Origin: CAG-488 sp051881315
Lineage (GTDB): Bacteria; Bacillota; Clostridia; Oscillospirales; Acutalibacteraceae
Direction of reading: 5' to 3'
Assembly: GCA_051881315.1 (NCBI GenBank)
Contig: JBJEPQ010000049.1
Span: 1-30,258 of the forward strand
DNA length: 30,258 nt
Below the pieces are notes generated by a model. It was not told the origin of the DNA and made no database searches. It saw nothing but the letters and a program-made list of their open reading frames with translations. Positions 22,696-30,258 of the stretch are shown piece after piece. A program made the translations under genes and the position numbers. Within the stretch, counting starts at the first letter, position 1. Each line of letters starts with the position of its first letter.

Positions 22696-23648
22696 TGGTT
22701 ATTGATCTTAATTCGGCGGTTGAATTTTTAAGGGAGAGAGATAATTTTCTGATACTTAGCCACGCCCACCCCGACGGGGACACGCTCGGCTCGGCTTTTG
22801 CGCTGAAATATGCGCTTGAGGCGGTCGGCAAGAGGGCGGAGGTCAAGTGCTGTGATACTGTCCCGAAAAAATTCGATTATCTCGGAAAAGTCTGCGATAC
22901 GGATTACGGTTACGGCACTCTTGTTGCCGTTGATGTGGCGGACACCAAGCTTCTCGGCAAGGATTTTGAGGAGCTTTACGCCGATAAGATCGAGCTTTGC
23001 ATTGACCATCACGGCTCAAACCGTATGTTTGCCGAAAGAACTCTGCTTGACGCAGGTGCGGCGGCAGCGTGCGAAATAATCCTTGAAATAATCCACTTGC
23101 TCGGTGTGAAGCCGGACAAAAAAATTGCAGACTGCATCTACACCGGTCTGACGACGGATACAGGCTGTTTCCGCTATTCAAATGTCACTCCCCGTACAAT
23201 GCGAATGGCGGCGGAGATGATAGAATGCGAGGCGGATAATGTAACGATTAACACCGTTATGTTCGAGACAAAGACGAGGACGTATGCCGCACTTGAAAAG
23301 CTTGCCGTTGCAGGTATGAAAATGTACCTTGACGGAAAGTGCGCCGTTATAACGGTCACTCAGGAGATGTACCGCCTGAGCGGCTCGGACGAGAGCGAGG
23401 TTGACGCTATCGCCTCGTTGCCCCGTCAGATCGAGGGCGTGCTTGTCGGAGTTACCCTGCGTGAGCGCAAGGACGGAAACTTTAAGATATCCATGCGAAG
23501 CAACCGCCCGATAAACGTGTCCGATATCTGCGCCGCAATGGGCGGCGGAGGACATCCGCAGGCGGCAGGCTGTCAGGTTGACGGGCCGCTCGAAGCGGCG
23601 ACCGAAACCGTGGTCGAAAACGTGAAAAACTATATAGAAAAGCTGTAA
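22695..23648 (+). CDS. nrnA: Bifunctional oligoribonuclease/PAP phosphatase NrnA
   Basis: 317 residues. DHH-DHHA1 phosphoesterase: SHAHPDGDTLGSA (residues 22-34), VDVADT (D80), IDHHG (104-106) and a C-terminal GGGGHPQAAG. It degrades nanoRNAs of a few nucleotides and can dephosphorylate 3'-phosphoadenosine 5'-phosphate. The start ATG overlaps the rbfA stop. In Clostridia the usual followers are truB and ribF; they are absent and the operon ends here. Confidence 0.95.
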   Translation: MVIDLNSAVEFLRERDNFLILSHAHPDGDTLGSAFALKYALEAVGKRAEVKCCDTVPKKFDYLGKVCDTDYGYGTLVAVDVADTKLLGKDFEELYADKIELCIDHHGSNRMFAERTLLDAGAAAACEIILEIIHLLGVKPDKKIADCIYTGLTTDTGCFRYSNVTPRTMRMAAEMIECEADNVTINTVMFETKTRTYAALEKLAVAGMKMYLDGKCAVITVTQEMYRLSGSDESEVDAIASLPRQIEGVLVGVTLRERKDGNFKISMRSNRPINVSDICAAMGGGGHPQAAGCQVDGPLEAATETVVENVKNYIEKL

Positions 23649-23677
23649 GTTAAAGAGATTACACCTTGCAGAAGATC

Positions 23678-23726
23678 AAAGGTCAAAGTCAGAAAAAATC
23701 TGATTATTTGACCTTTTATTTTTTTG
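23678..23726 (+). terminator. Terminator of the rimP-nrnA operon
   Basis: AAAGGTCAAA (23678-23687) pairs with TTTGACCTTT (23707-23716), extended inside by TCAGA/TCTGA, then a T tract (TTTTATTTTTTT). Both arms contain a GGTCAAA heptad, the unit of CtsR boxes. Confidence 0.8.
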
Positions 23727-23829
23727 CTTAAACTATAAAAAGTGAGCAAAAATGAGGAAATAATAGAAAATCGAAGAAAAAACGAGATAGAAAGTTCTGG
23801 TTTCTCAAATCGGACTTAGAAAATACAAA

Positions 23830-23913
23830 TTTGACTTTTTCTGACCTTTGACAAAAGGTCAGGGAAGGTCTATAATTTGACTTGTCAAAAGGTCAAAGAA
23901 AGTCAAAGTCAAA
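23830..23913 (+). promoter_or_regulatory. CtsR operator and sigma-A promoter of the ctsR operon
   Basis: Promoter: TTGACA (23848-23853), 17 bases, TATAAT (23871-23876), full consensus. A CtsR box (RGTCAAA-N3-RGTCAAA in the family) lies at 23891-23907, GGTCAAA-GAA-AGTCAAA, just after the start. A second, reverse one with a single change (GGTCAGA) is at 23830-23846. Further heptads lie at 23876-23882 (reverse), 23883-23889 and 23907-23913. An 8-bp inverted repeat TGACCTTT-GACA-AAAGGTCA (23842-23861) spans the -35. This predicts tight autorepression. Confidence 0.9.
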
Positions 23914-23927
23914 AAGGAGATGATGTT

Positions 23928-24377
23928 ATGAGTATGAGCAATGAGATCGCCAAAATGATCCTCGATATGCTCAGCGATGACGGCGAAACGGAGATACAGA
24001 GAAACGAGATGGCTCAGGCTCTCGGCTGTGTTCCGAGCCAGATAAACTATGTCATATCCTCAAGGTTCACTCCCGAACAGGGATATATAGTGGAAAGCAG
24101 GCGCGGAGGCGGCGGATATATCAGGATCACCCGGACGAAATACGACAGCAAGGCGGCGGTGCTTATGCACGTTGTAAATTCGATCGGAAGCGAAATTGAT
24201 GAGGCAAGCTGTCAGGCGCATATATATAATCTGAACTATCAGAAAATTCTGTCTCCGGAAATTTCAAAGCTTATGCTTGCGGCGACAGGCGACCGATCCC
24301 TGAAAGAAATTCCGACGCAGTTCAGGGACAGAGCAAGAGCGTCGATATTTAAACAAATGCTATTGTCAAACCAGTAA
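23928..24377 (+). CDS. ctsR: Heat-shock repressor CtsR
   Basis: 149 residues from the ATG at 23928 with AAGGAGA upstream; the longer TTG frame starts inside the -10. CtsR represses clp genes by binding GGTCAAA repeats. An N-terminal winged helix-turn-helix (about 20-70) contains QALGCVPSQINYVISSRF and the glycine-rich wing RRGGGGYIRI (about 58-67), which in the family senses heat. The C-terminal helices serve dimerisation. McsB downstream inactivates CtsR by binding and arginine phosphorylation. First gene of the operon it controls. Confidence 0.97.
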   Translation: MSMSNEIAKMILDMLSDDGETEIQRNEMAQALGCVPSQINYVISSRFTPEQGYIVESRRGGGGYIRITRTKYDSKAAVLMHVVNSIGSEIDEASCQAHIYNLNYQKILSPEISKLMLAATGDRSLKEIPTQFRDRARASIFKQMLLSNQ

Positions 24378-24396
24378 TTACGAAAGGATGATTTAT

Positions 24397-24915
24397 ATGT
24401 TGTGTCAGAATTGCGGAAAAAATGAAGCCACTACTCATGTTAAACGAGTTGTCAACGGCGATATGACCGAAATACATCTGTGCCAGCGTTGTGCCGAGCA
24501 TCTCGGCTACGGTGATTTCTTCTCAGGCTTCGGCTTCGATCTCGGCAATATATTCTCAGGACTTTTAGGCGAGGATATGCCGCTTCTCAGCTCGTCTCAC
24601 GAGGAGAAATGTCCGAAATGCGGCTACACCTTCTCGGATATAGTCAAGAACGGAAGGCTCGGCTGTGCCGACTGTTACAGAAAGTTTTACGACAGACTTC
24701 TGCCGAGTTTGCAGAGGATCCACGGTAAAATAAAGCATACGGGAAAGCAGGCGTCGATGATCCCTCAAGTTGCATCGGAGGAAAAGACGCCGAAGATTGA
24801 CCCGATAATGAAGCTTAAAGAGGATATGCAAAAGGCGGTCGAGGAACAGAACTTCGAGCAGGCGGCTATCCTCAGAGACAGAATAAAGGAAATGGAGGCA
24901 GGCAATAATGAATAA
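24397..24915 (+). CDS. mcsA: McsA, activator of the arginine kinase McsB
   Basis: 172 residues from the ATG at 24397 with AAAGGA 8 bases upstream. Four CxxC pairs are seen (C3/C6, C29/C32, C72/C75, C90/C93) for zinc binding. The C-terminus has a UVR motif (EDMQKAVEEQNFEQAAILRD), shared with ClpC, UvrB and UvrC. McsA activates McsB. Between the pairs lies a Gly/Phe-rich stretch (GDFFSGFGFD). Its stop overlaps the mcsB start by 8 bases. Confidence 0.95.
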   Translation: MLCQNCGKNEATTHVKRVVNGDMTEIHLCQRCAEHLGYGDFFSGFGFDLGNIFSGLLGEDMPLLSSSHEEKCPKCGYTFSDIVKNGRLGCADCYRKFYDRLLPSLQRIHGKIKHTGKQASMIPQVASEEKTPKIDPIMKLKEDMQKAVEEQNFEQAAILRDRIKEMEAGNNE

Positions 24916-25915
24916 GTGGTATATTGAAAACGGCGAACAGGGCGACATCGTTATAAGCACAAGAGTTCGCCTTGCAAGAAACCTTGAAGATTATCCGTTT
25001 CCCTGCCGCCTCACGGTAAAGGGCAAGGAAAAGGTCTGCGAGGAGATCAAAAATGCCGTCCTCAGCAACGACAACTGGGGCTTCAGCTTCACCTGGATGA
25101 AAGATTTCAGCCGTTCTCAGGCGGTGTCGCTTGCGGAACGTCATCTGATAAGTCCCGAATTTGCCTCCGACAGAGCGGGCAGAGGCCTGCTCCTGACGGA
25201 CGACGAGGCTATAAGCATTATGCTCTGCGAGGAGGATCATATCCGACTTCAGGTTATGATGTCGGGACTTGCCCTCAAGGAAGCATACAGCGTTGCCGAC
25301 AAGGTTGATAATCTGATCGGCAGCAAGCTCAACTACGCATACGATGACAGGATAGGCTATCTTACTCAGTGTCCGACAAATCTCGGCACGGCGATGAGAG
25401 CTTCGGTAATGCTTCATTTGCCTGCCCTCACACGCTGCGGACAGATCGGAAAGCTTGCCGCAACCGTATCGAAGCTCGGACTTGTAATCCGCGGAGCATA
25501 CGGCGAGGGAAGCAGTCCGAGAGGAGATATCTACCAGCTCAGCAATCAGATAACCCTCGGTATTTCAGAGGAGACCGCACTTGACAATCTCCAGTCCATA
25601 ACGCTCCAGCTTGTCGCTCAGGAGAGAGCGGCGGCGGAAAAGCTTCTGGAAAGCCCGTTTGAAAAGGATAAGGTTTTCAGAGCCTTGGGCATACTCCAGA
25701 ATGCAAGAGTTCTCAGCGGAGACGAATTTATGGAGCTTGCGTCGCTCTTGAGAATGGGCATTTCAAACAAGACGGTTGATTTTGACATAACGAAGCTCAA
25801 CGAGCTTTCGTTCAAGGTTCAGCCGGCAACAATCAATGCCATAGAGGGCAGAGAGCTTTCCTCTCAGGACAGAGACATTGTCAGAGCTGATTGGGTCAGA
25901 AAGGCATTTCAATAA
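24908..25915 (+). CDS. mcsB: Protein arginine kinase McsB
   Basis: 335 residues, with a guanidino-kinase-like catalytic domain. Seen: STRVRLARN (17-25), LCEEDHIRLQVMMSG (106-120), LTQCPTNLGTAMR (152-164) with the conserved Cys, and GAYGEGSSPRGDIYQLSNQ. It phosphorylates arginines on CtsR and on substrates so that ClpC-ClpP degrades them. The C-terminal RDIVRA (322-327) matches the RDxxRA phosphoarginine-sensing motif known from McsB, so both catalysis and allosteric control appear intact. GGAGG lies upstream, overlapping mcsA. Confidence 0.96.
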   Translation: MNKWYIENGEQGDIVISTRVRLARNLEDYPFPCRLTVKGKEKVCEEIKNAVLSNDNWGFSFTWMKDFSRSQAVSLAERHLISPEFASDRAGRGLLLTDDEAISIMLCEEDHIRLQVMMSGLALKEAYSVADKVDNLIGSKLNYAYDDRIGYLTQCPTNLGTAMRASVMLHLPALTRCGQIGKLAATVSKLGLVIRGAYGEGSSPRGDIYQLSNQITLGISEETALDNLQSITLQLVAQERAAAEKLLESPFEKDKVFRALGILQNARVLSGDEFMELASLLRMGISNKTVDFDITKLNELSFKVQPATINAIEGRELSSQDRDIVRADWVRKAFQ

Positions 25916-25966
25916 GAAATACCGCAGGAATTTTGAAAGCCTCGTGTTTTCGGATATTCTTCAAAG

Positions 25967-26013
25967 ACGGGGCTTGTCGGAAAGGTTTGCGTAAGCGGCT
26001 TTTTGACGAGTCC
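25967..26013 (+). other. Structured spacer between mcsB and clpC
   Basis: Within the 139-base spacer, GGGGCTTGTCG can pair with TGACGAGTCCC (11 pairs, three G-T) around an inner hairpin near GCGTAAGC. It lacks a proper T tract at its end. It could moderate read-through, mark mRNA processing or protect the clpC transcript; I see no convincing promoter. Limits are approximate. Confidence 0.4.
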
Positions 26014-26054
26014 CTTTATGAATTAAAAATCTAACATCAAAAGGAGAGATTTGT

Positions 26055-28508
26055 ATGTATAAGTTTACAGGCTTTACTCAGAAAGCCAATGAATCACTTA
26101 ACGCCGCAATCGAATATGCGGAAAATCTCGGTCACACATATATCGGAAGCGAGCATCTTCTGCTCGGTCTTTTGACGAGTGAGGGCAGTGTTGCTTACAC
26201 CGCTCTGACGGCAAAAAACATCACGGCGGACGACGTCGAAAACGCTGTCAGGAACAGCGTAGGTATCGGCACTCCGACTGTTCTCTCACCGAACGATTTT
26301 ACTCCGAGAAGCAAAAACATCATTGAAACATCAATAACTATTGCGAGAAGCCTCGGCCACGGATATGTCGGAACTGAGCATCTGCTTATTGCGATCATCC
26401 GTGACAGCAGCTGCTATGCGATGGATATACTCGATTCGCTGAACGTTTCGGCGGCGGATATTGCCGAAGAAATTACAAAGAACGTGAACGTTTCCCAGAA
26501 TGAGGGTGCAAGCTCAAAAAATCCGTCCAAGGCAAAGGGCAAGACGGAAACACCGACTCTTGACCAGTTCGGACGTGATCTGACCGCTATTGCCCGTCAG
26601 GGCAAGATTGACCCCGTCATCGGCAGGCAGAAAGAGATTGAAAGAGTTATTCAGATCCTTTGCAGGAGGACGAAGAACAATCCCTGCCTGATCGGCGAGC
26701 CGGGTGTCGGCAAAACTGCCATTGCCGAGGGACTTGCCCTCAAGATCGCCTCCGGCGAGGTGCCCGAAATCCTCAAGGACAAGAGAATTGTTGCCCTTGA
26801 TCTTACGGGTATGGTCGCAGGTACAAAGTACAGAGGCGACTTTGAGGAAAGAATCAAGTCGGCTATCGACGAGGTCTCAAAGTCAGGCAATATCATTCTT
26901 TTCATCGACGAGGTACACACCCTTATCGGCGCAGGATCGGCAGAGGGAGCGGTTGACGCCGCCAATATTCTCAAGCCGGCTCTTGCAAGGGGCGAGATGC
27001 AGGTCATCGGTGCAACAACGATCGAGGAATACAGAAAGAATATTGAAAAGGACTCCGCTCTTGAAAGACGTTTCCAGTCCGTGCTTGTCGGAGAGCCGAG
27101 CCGTGAAGAAACCGTTGAGATACTCAAGGGTATCAGGGACAAGTATGAGGCTCATCACAAGGTAAAGATTACCGATGAGGCGATCGAGGCGGCGGTCAAG
27201 ATGTCGTCAAGATACATCGGCGACAGATTCTTGCCCGACAAGGCGATAGACCTGATAGATGAAGCGGCATCCAAGGTGCGTCTGCGTGCCTACACACCGC
27301 CCGAGGATATCCGTGAGCTTGAGGATAAGATCAAACGTATAGATGAGGAAAAGGCTTCCGCTGTCAACAGTCAGAATTTCGAGCGTGCGGCGGCTCTGCG
27401 TGACGAGGAAAAGGAGATCAAAACCCACCTTGCCAACGCTAAAGAGAGCTGGAAGAAGCAGAACTCTGAAACAAACGGAGTTGTAACTCCCGATGAAATA
27501 GCGGCGATTGTTTCCGAATGGACGCACATTCCCGTTGTTCAGCTTACCGAGGAGGAAAGCCAGAGACTGATTCATATGGAGGAGGAGCTTCACAGGAGAA
27601 TAGTCGGTCAGGATCAGGCGGTTTCCGCTGTTTCCAAGGCGATCCGCCGTGGCAGGGTAGGACTTAAAGATCCGAACAGACCTACAGGCTCTTTCATCTT
27701 CCTCGGACCTACGGGTGTAGGTAAAACCGAGCTTTGCAAGACGCTTGCCGCAACGCTTTTTGGCGACGAGAGCGCAATGATAAGGCTTGATATGTCCGAG
27801 TTTATGGAGAAGCATACCGTTTCCAAGCTTGTCGGTTCGCCTCCGGGCTATGTCGGCTATGACGAGGGCGGTCAGCTTACCGAAAAGGTACGCCGCAAGC
27901 CTTACAGCGTAGTCCTCTTTGACGAGATTGAAAAGGCTCATCCCGATGTGTTCAACATGCTGCTTCAGATCCTTGACGACGGTGTGCTCACCGATTCGCA
28001 GGGCAGGAAGGTTGATTTCAAGAACTGTATAATCATTATGACCTCCAATATCGGCGCAAAGCTCATCACGAAGGAGGGAGCCTCGGCTCTCGGCTTCAAG
28101 GGTGAGGACAACGGCGGAGCAATGAGCCGTGAGGATATCAGAAGCGCAGTTATGGGCGAACTGAAAAAATGCTTCCGTCCCGAATTTCTCAACAGGGTTG
28201 ACGATATTATCGTCTTTGAACAGCTCAGCAAGGAGGACATCAAGGAGATCGCACGCAGACTGCTTAAAACTCTCAAAAACCGTGTTCACGATATGGGAAT
28301 TGAGCTTGATTTTGACGACAGTGCGATTGAAAAAATATCCGATGAGGGCTTTGATCCCGTCTACGGTGCAAGACCGCTCAAGCGTGCCATTCAGTCGCAG
28401 ATCGAGGATAAGCTTAGCGAGGAGATGCTTGAGGGACGTATAACCTCGGGCAACAAATATATCTGCAAGCATAATGATGACGGCTTCATCTTTGAGGTTG
28501 CAGAGTAA
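26055..28508 (+). CDS. clpC: ATP-dependent unfoldase ClpC
   Basis: 817 residues. Two N-terminal repeats (about 1-145) bind adaptors; the first reads HTYIGSEHLLLGLL and the second HGYVGTEHLLIAII. AAA domain 1 has Walker A GEPGVGKT (214-221) and Walker B LFIDEVHTLIG. A middle part with a UVR motif (NFERAAALRDEEKEIK) separates it from AAA domain 2, with Walker A GPTGVGKT near 555 and LFDEIEKAH. This is the full ClpC layout; the partner ClpP is not in the window. AAGGAGAG lies upstream. Adaptors encoded in the window are MecA and McsB. It ends 66 bases before the convergent pncB. Confidence 0.98.
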   Translation: MYKFTGFTQKANESLNAAIEYAENLGHTYIGSEHLLLGLLTSEGSVAYTALTAKNITADDVENAVRNSVGIGTPTVLSPNDFTPRSKNIIETSITIARSLGHGYVGTEHLLIAIIRDSSCYAMDILDSLNVSAADIAEEITKNVNVSQNEGASSKNPSKAKGKTETPTLDQFGRDLTAIARQGKIDPVIGRQKEIERVIQILCRRTKNNPCLIGEPGVGKTAIAEGLALKIASGEVPEILKDKRIVALDLTGMVAGTKYRGDFEERIKSAIDEVSKSGNIILFIDEVHTLIGAGSAEGAVDAANILKPALARGEMQVIGATTIEEYRKNIEKDSALERRFQSVLVGEPSREETVEILKGIRDKYEAHHKVKITDEAIEAAVKMSSRYIGDRFLPDKAIDLIDEAASKVRLRAYTPPEDIRELEDKIKRIDEEKASAVNSQNFERAAALRDEEKEIKTHLANAKESWKKQNSETNGVVTPDEIAAIVSEWTHIPVVQLTEEESQRLIHMEEELHRRIVGQDQAVSAVSKAIRRGRVGLKDPNRPTGSFIFLGPTGVGKTELCKTLAATLFGDESAMIRLDMSEFMEKHTVSKLVGSPPGYVGYDEGGQLTEKVRRKPYSVVLFDEIEKAHPDVFNMLLQILDDGVLTDSQGRKVDFKNCIIIMTSNIGAKLITKEGASALGFKGEDNGGAMSREDIRSAVMGELKKCFRPEFLNRVDDIIVFEQLSKEDIKEIARRLLKTLKNRVHDMGIELDFDDSAIEKISDEGFDPVYGARPLKRAIQSQIEDKLSEEMLEGRITSGNKYICKHNDDGFIFEVAE

Positions 28509-28527
28509 TACACTGATTATCAAGACA

Positions 28528-28560
28528 AAACCGCCGATCGGATTTTCCGTTCGGCGGTTT
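28528..28560. terminator. Bidirectional terminator between clpC and pncB
   Basis: AAACCGCCGA (28528-28537) pairs with TCGGCGGTTT (28551-28560); after one mismatch CGGA pairs with TCCG around TTT. On the minus strand TTTTGTCTT follows, so it ends pncB; on the plus strand only TTTAAT follows. Confidence 0.75.
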
Positions 28561-28573
28561 AATGCTGTAAAGA

Positions 28574-30022
28574 TTATCTTTTGCTGTATTTGTTGATAAG
28601 CTCGTGCTTTGTATCCCAAAGTCGCTGTGAAAGGTCAACGTAGTAGGTATGCGGATTTTCAAATCTCTTGACCTCGTCCCAGAGCGTGTCCACCTGAGAA
28701 AGGCAGTAGCTCTTGATATCATCAATGTCCTGATATTCGTAAACCCTCTTGCCGTTGATGAAAAGCGGCTGGAGAAGCTGACGGGCTGAGAAATTGTAGA
28801 CATTCTTGCGCTTCCATGTGTAGTCGGGATCGAAGATCTCGTAGTCATGACTGTCGTCTATCGTCTCGTCCTCAAGGGTGATAACATCTGCGAGCGCCTT
28901 GCCCGACTCGTTGTCGTAAAGTCTCCAGAGCTTCTTTGCACCGGGAATTGTGACCTTTGCCGTGTTTTCGCTGAGCTTGATCTTCGGAACCATTTCTCCG
29001 TCCTTTTCAACGGCGCAGAGCTTGTAAACTCCGCCGAAAACGGGAGCGGACGATGCGGTGATAAGCCTTTCGCCTACTCCGAAGGAATCAACCTTTGCCC
29101 CTTGAAGAAGCATATCTCTGATTATGTATTCGTCAAGCGAGTTTGAAGCGACAATCTTGACATCTTCGAAGCCTGCCTCGTCAAGCATTACCCTTGCTTT
29201 CTTTGAGAGGTAGGTGATGTCGCCGCTGTCAATTCGTATTCCCTTAGGTCTGAAGCCACGGGGAAGAACCTCACGCTTGAACGCCTCTATCGCATTCGGA
29301 ATACCCGATTTGAGCACATTGTAGGTGTCAACAAGGAGGGTGCAGTCGTGGGGATAAGCCTTGGCATAGGCACAGAATGCGTCAAGCTCGGAATCGAAAA
29401 GCTGAACCCAGCTATGTGCCATCGTTCCGAGGGCAGGTACGCCGAATTCACGGTCAACTATCGTACACGCCGTTCCTGCACAGCCCGCAATGTAAGCCGC
29501 CCTTGCGCCGTAGACAGCTCCGTCAAAGCCCTGTGCACGGCGTGAACCGAACTCCATTATCGGACGTCCCTGAGCCGCACGGACAATACGGTTTGTTTTG
29601 GTTGCAATGAGGCTCTGATGGTTTATTGCAAGAAGCACCATTGTTTCGATAAACTGAGCCTGTATCGCAGGTCCTTTTACGGTGACGATAGGCTCACGGG
29701 GAAATATCGGAGTTCCCTCAGGCACGCTGTATATGTCGCACTTGAATTCAAAATTTTTGAGATAATCGAGGAATTCCTCGCAGAAGCCTCTGCCTCTGAG
29801 ATATTCGATATCCTCATCGGAGAAGCTGAGGTTTTCCAAATACTCAACCAACTGTTCAACGCCTGCCATTATTGCAAAGCCGCCGTTGTCCGGAATGTTT
29901 CGGAAAAACATATCAAACTGAACCGTTGTGTCCCCTTTGCCGTTGAGAAAATAACCGTTTGCCATGGTTATCTCGTAAAAATCGGTAAGCATTGTAAGAT
30001 TTCTTTGTTTAAGATTGTTCAT
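28574..30022 (-). CDS. pncB: Nicotinate phosphoribosyltransferase
   Basis: 482 residues from the ATG at 30022, which has AAGGCGG about 8 bases upstream; a GTG at 30031 lies inside that site. It makes nicotinate mononucleotide from nicotinate and PRPP (with ATP), the first step of NAD salvage. Seen: LTDFYEITMANGYF, FGSRRAQGFDGAVYGARAAYIAGC, GTMAHSWVQLF (H203), RIDSGDITYLS and SFGVGERL. Length is normal for the long form. Single-gene unit with its own promoter and terminator. It is the only clear NAD-biosynthesis gene here. Confidence 0.96.
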   Translation of the reverse strand: MNNLKQRNLTMLTDFYEITMANGYFLNGKGDTTVQFDMFFRNIPDNGGFAIMAGVEQLVEYLENLSFSDEDIEYLRGRGFCEEFLDYLKNFEFKCDIYSVPEGTPIFPREPIVTVKGPAIQAQFIETMVLLAINHQSLIATKTNRIVRAAQGRPIMEFGSRRAQGFDGAVYGARAAYIAGCAGTACTIVDREFGVPALGTMAHSWVQLFDSELDAFCAYAKAYPHDCTLLVDTYNVLKSGIPNAIEAFKREVLPRGFRPKGIRIDSGDITYLSKKARVMLDEAGFEDVKIVASNSLDEYIIRDMLLQGAKVDSFGVGERLITASSAPVFGGVYKLCAVEKDGEMVPKIKLSENTAKVTIPGAKKLWRLYDNESGKALADVITLEDETIDDSHDYEIFDPDYTWKRKNVYNFSARQLLQPLFINGKRVYEYQDIDDIKSYCLSQVDTLWDEVKRFENPHTYYVDLSQRLWDTKHELINKYSKR

Positions 30023-30052
30023 TTTGAACACCGCCTTAGGATTGATACCGCT

Positions 30053-30081
30053 ATTATAGCATTACATATTCCTTTTTTCAA
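30053..30081 (-). promoter_or_regulatory. Predicted promoter of pncB
   Basis: On the minus strand, TTGAAA (30081-30076), 17 bases, TATAAT (30058-30053). About 20 bases of leader to the ATG. Confidence 0.65.
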
Positions 30082-30216
30082 TCCCGAAGAAATAATTTTA
30101 TTTTTTGAAAATAAAACGCAGAAGAATTATTCTTTGTGAAAATAGATAAAACTGATAACGAAAAAGAAGATTTGCAATTCTAAATAACTAAAAAATATGG
30201 TATTATTCTCCATTTG

Positions 30217-30245
30217 TTGTTTTTATTTTTGCCTTATGGTATTAT
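30217..30245 (+). promoter_or_regulatory. Possible promoter of a gene beyond the window
   Basis: TTGTTT (30217-30222), 17 bases, TATTAT (30240-30245), with TGG before it as in extended -10 elements. The 11 bases TATGGTATTAT also occur at 30196-30206. The remainder of 30082-30258 is AT-rich without a gene. Confidence 0.4.
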
Positions 30246-30258
30246 ATTAAAAGAGATC

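Noticed and set aside
23720..23829. A-rich stretch between the nrnA terminator and the CtsR array, checked for a small RNA.
   Set aside because: No stable stem plus T tract and no promoter of its own was seen.
27207..28619. A 470-codon open frame on the minus strand opposite clpC.
   Set aside because: It is the antisense shadow of clpC; the protein shows no family pattern and there is no ribosome site or promoter.
29618..30139. A 173-codon plus-strand frame across the pncB start.
   Set aside because: It runs through pncB and its promoter; no family pattern.

Overview
The window looks like a chromosomal segment of a gut-type Clostridia, probably Oscillospiraceae/Ruminococcaceae. The reasons are the complete ctsR-mcsA-mcsB-clpC operon, a rimP-nusA-rnpM-L7Ae-infB-rbfA-nrnA operon, RNase Y, MecA, strong AGGAGG-type ribosome sites and consensus sigma-A promoters. 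Base composition looks moderate (by eye, not computed). I see no rRNA, tRNA, intact insertion sequence, prophage or CRISPR array.

Layout. (1) 87-1400, a GH29 fucosidase-like protein with several altered active-site motifs, convergent with rny (1475-3037, minus). (2) A divergent promoter region, then a secreted DUF4474-like protein (3406-4614). (3) A minus-strand group at 9705-4666: single-TM protein, GH13 amylase/neopullulanase, divergent LytR-CpsA-Psr-like protein, purple-acid-phosphatase-like metallophosphoesterase, small TM protein. (4) mecA (plus) converging on rpe (minus). (5) A plus-strand set at 11.2-14.4 kb: macro-domain protein with an HTH-like tail, vWA protein, ADP-ribosylglycohydrolase, tiny membrane protein and a 56-residue EF-hand protein. 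(6) A minus-strand pair, HD-domain nucleotidase then cytidylate-kinase-like protein. (7) A DUF5058 membrane protein overlapping a second membrane protein. (8) The translation/transcription operon from rimP to nrnA. (9) ctsR-mcsA-mcsB-clpC behind a consensus promoter packed with CtsR heptads. (10) pncB (minus) and the start of a new promoter region at the window end.

How the genes may work together. The CtsR/McsA/McsB/ClpC set is the known arginine-phosphorylation protein quality control system. MecA, the alternative ClpC adaptor, lies in the same window about 14 kb away. The rimP operon couples ribosome maturation, transcription elongation/antitermination, initiation factor 2 and nanoRNA turnover. 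The 11.2-14.4 kb group is the most unusual part. It has two different ADP-ribose-handling folds (macro and ARH/DraG), a MIDAS-containing vWA protein and two small proteins, but no recognisable ADP-ribosyltransferase, so its substrate is unknown. It is my best candidate for an undescribed system, although each family is known. Start sites were often moved inward from the longest reading frame to match ribosome sites. All family assignments are by eye, without database searches.
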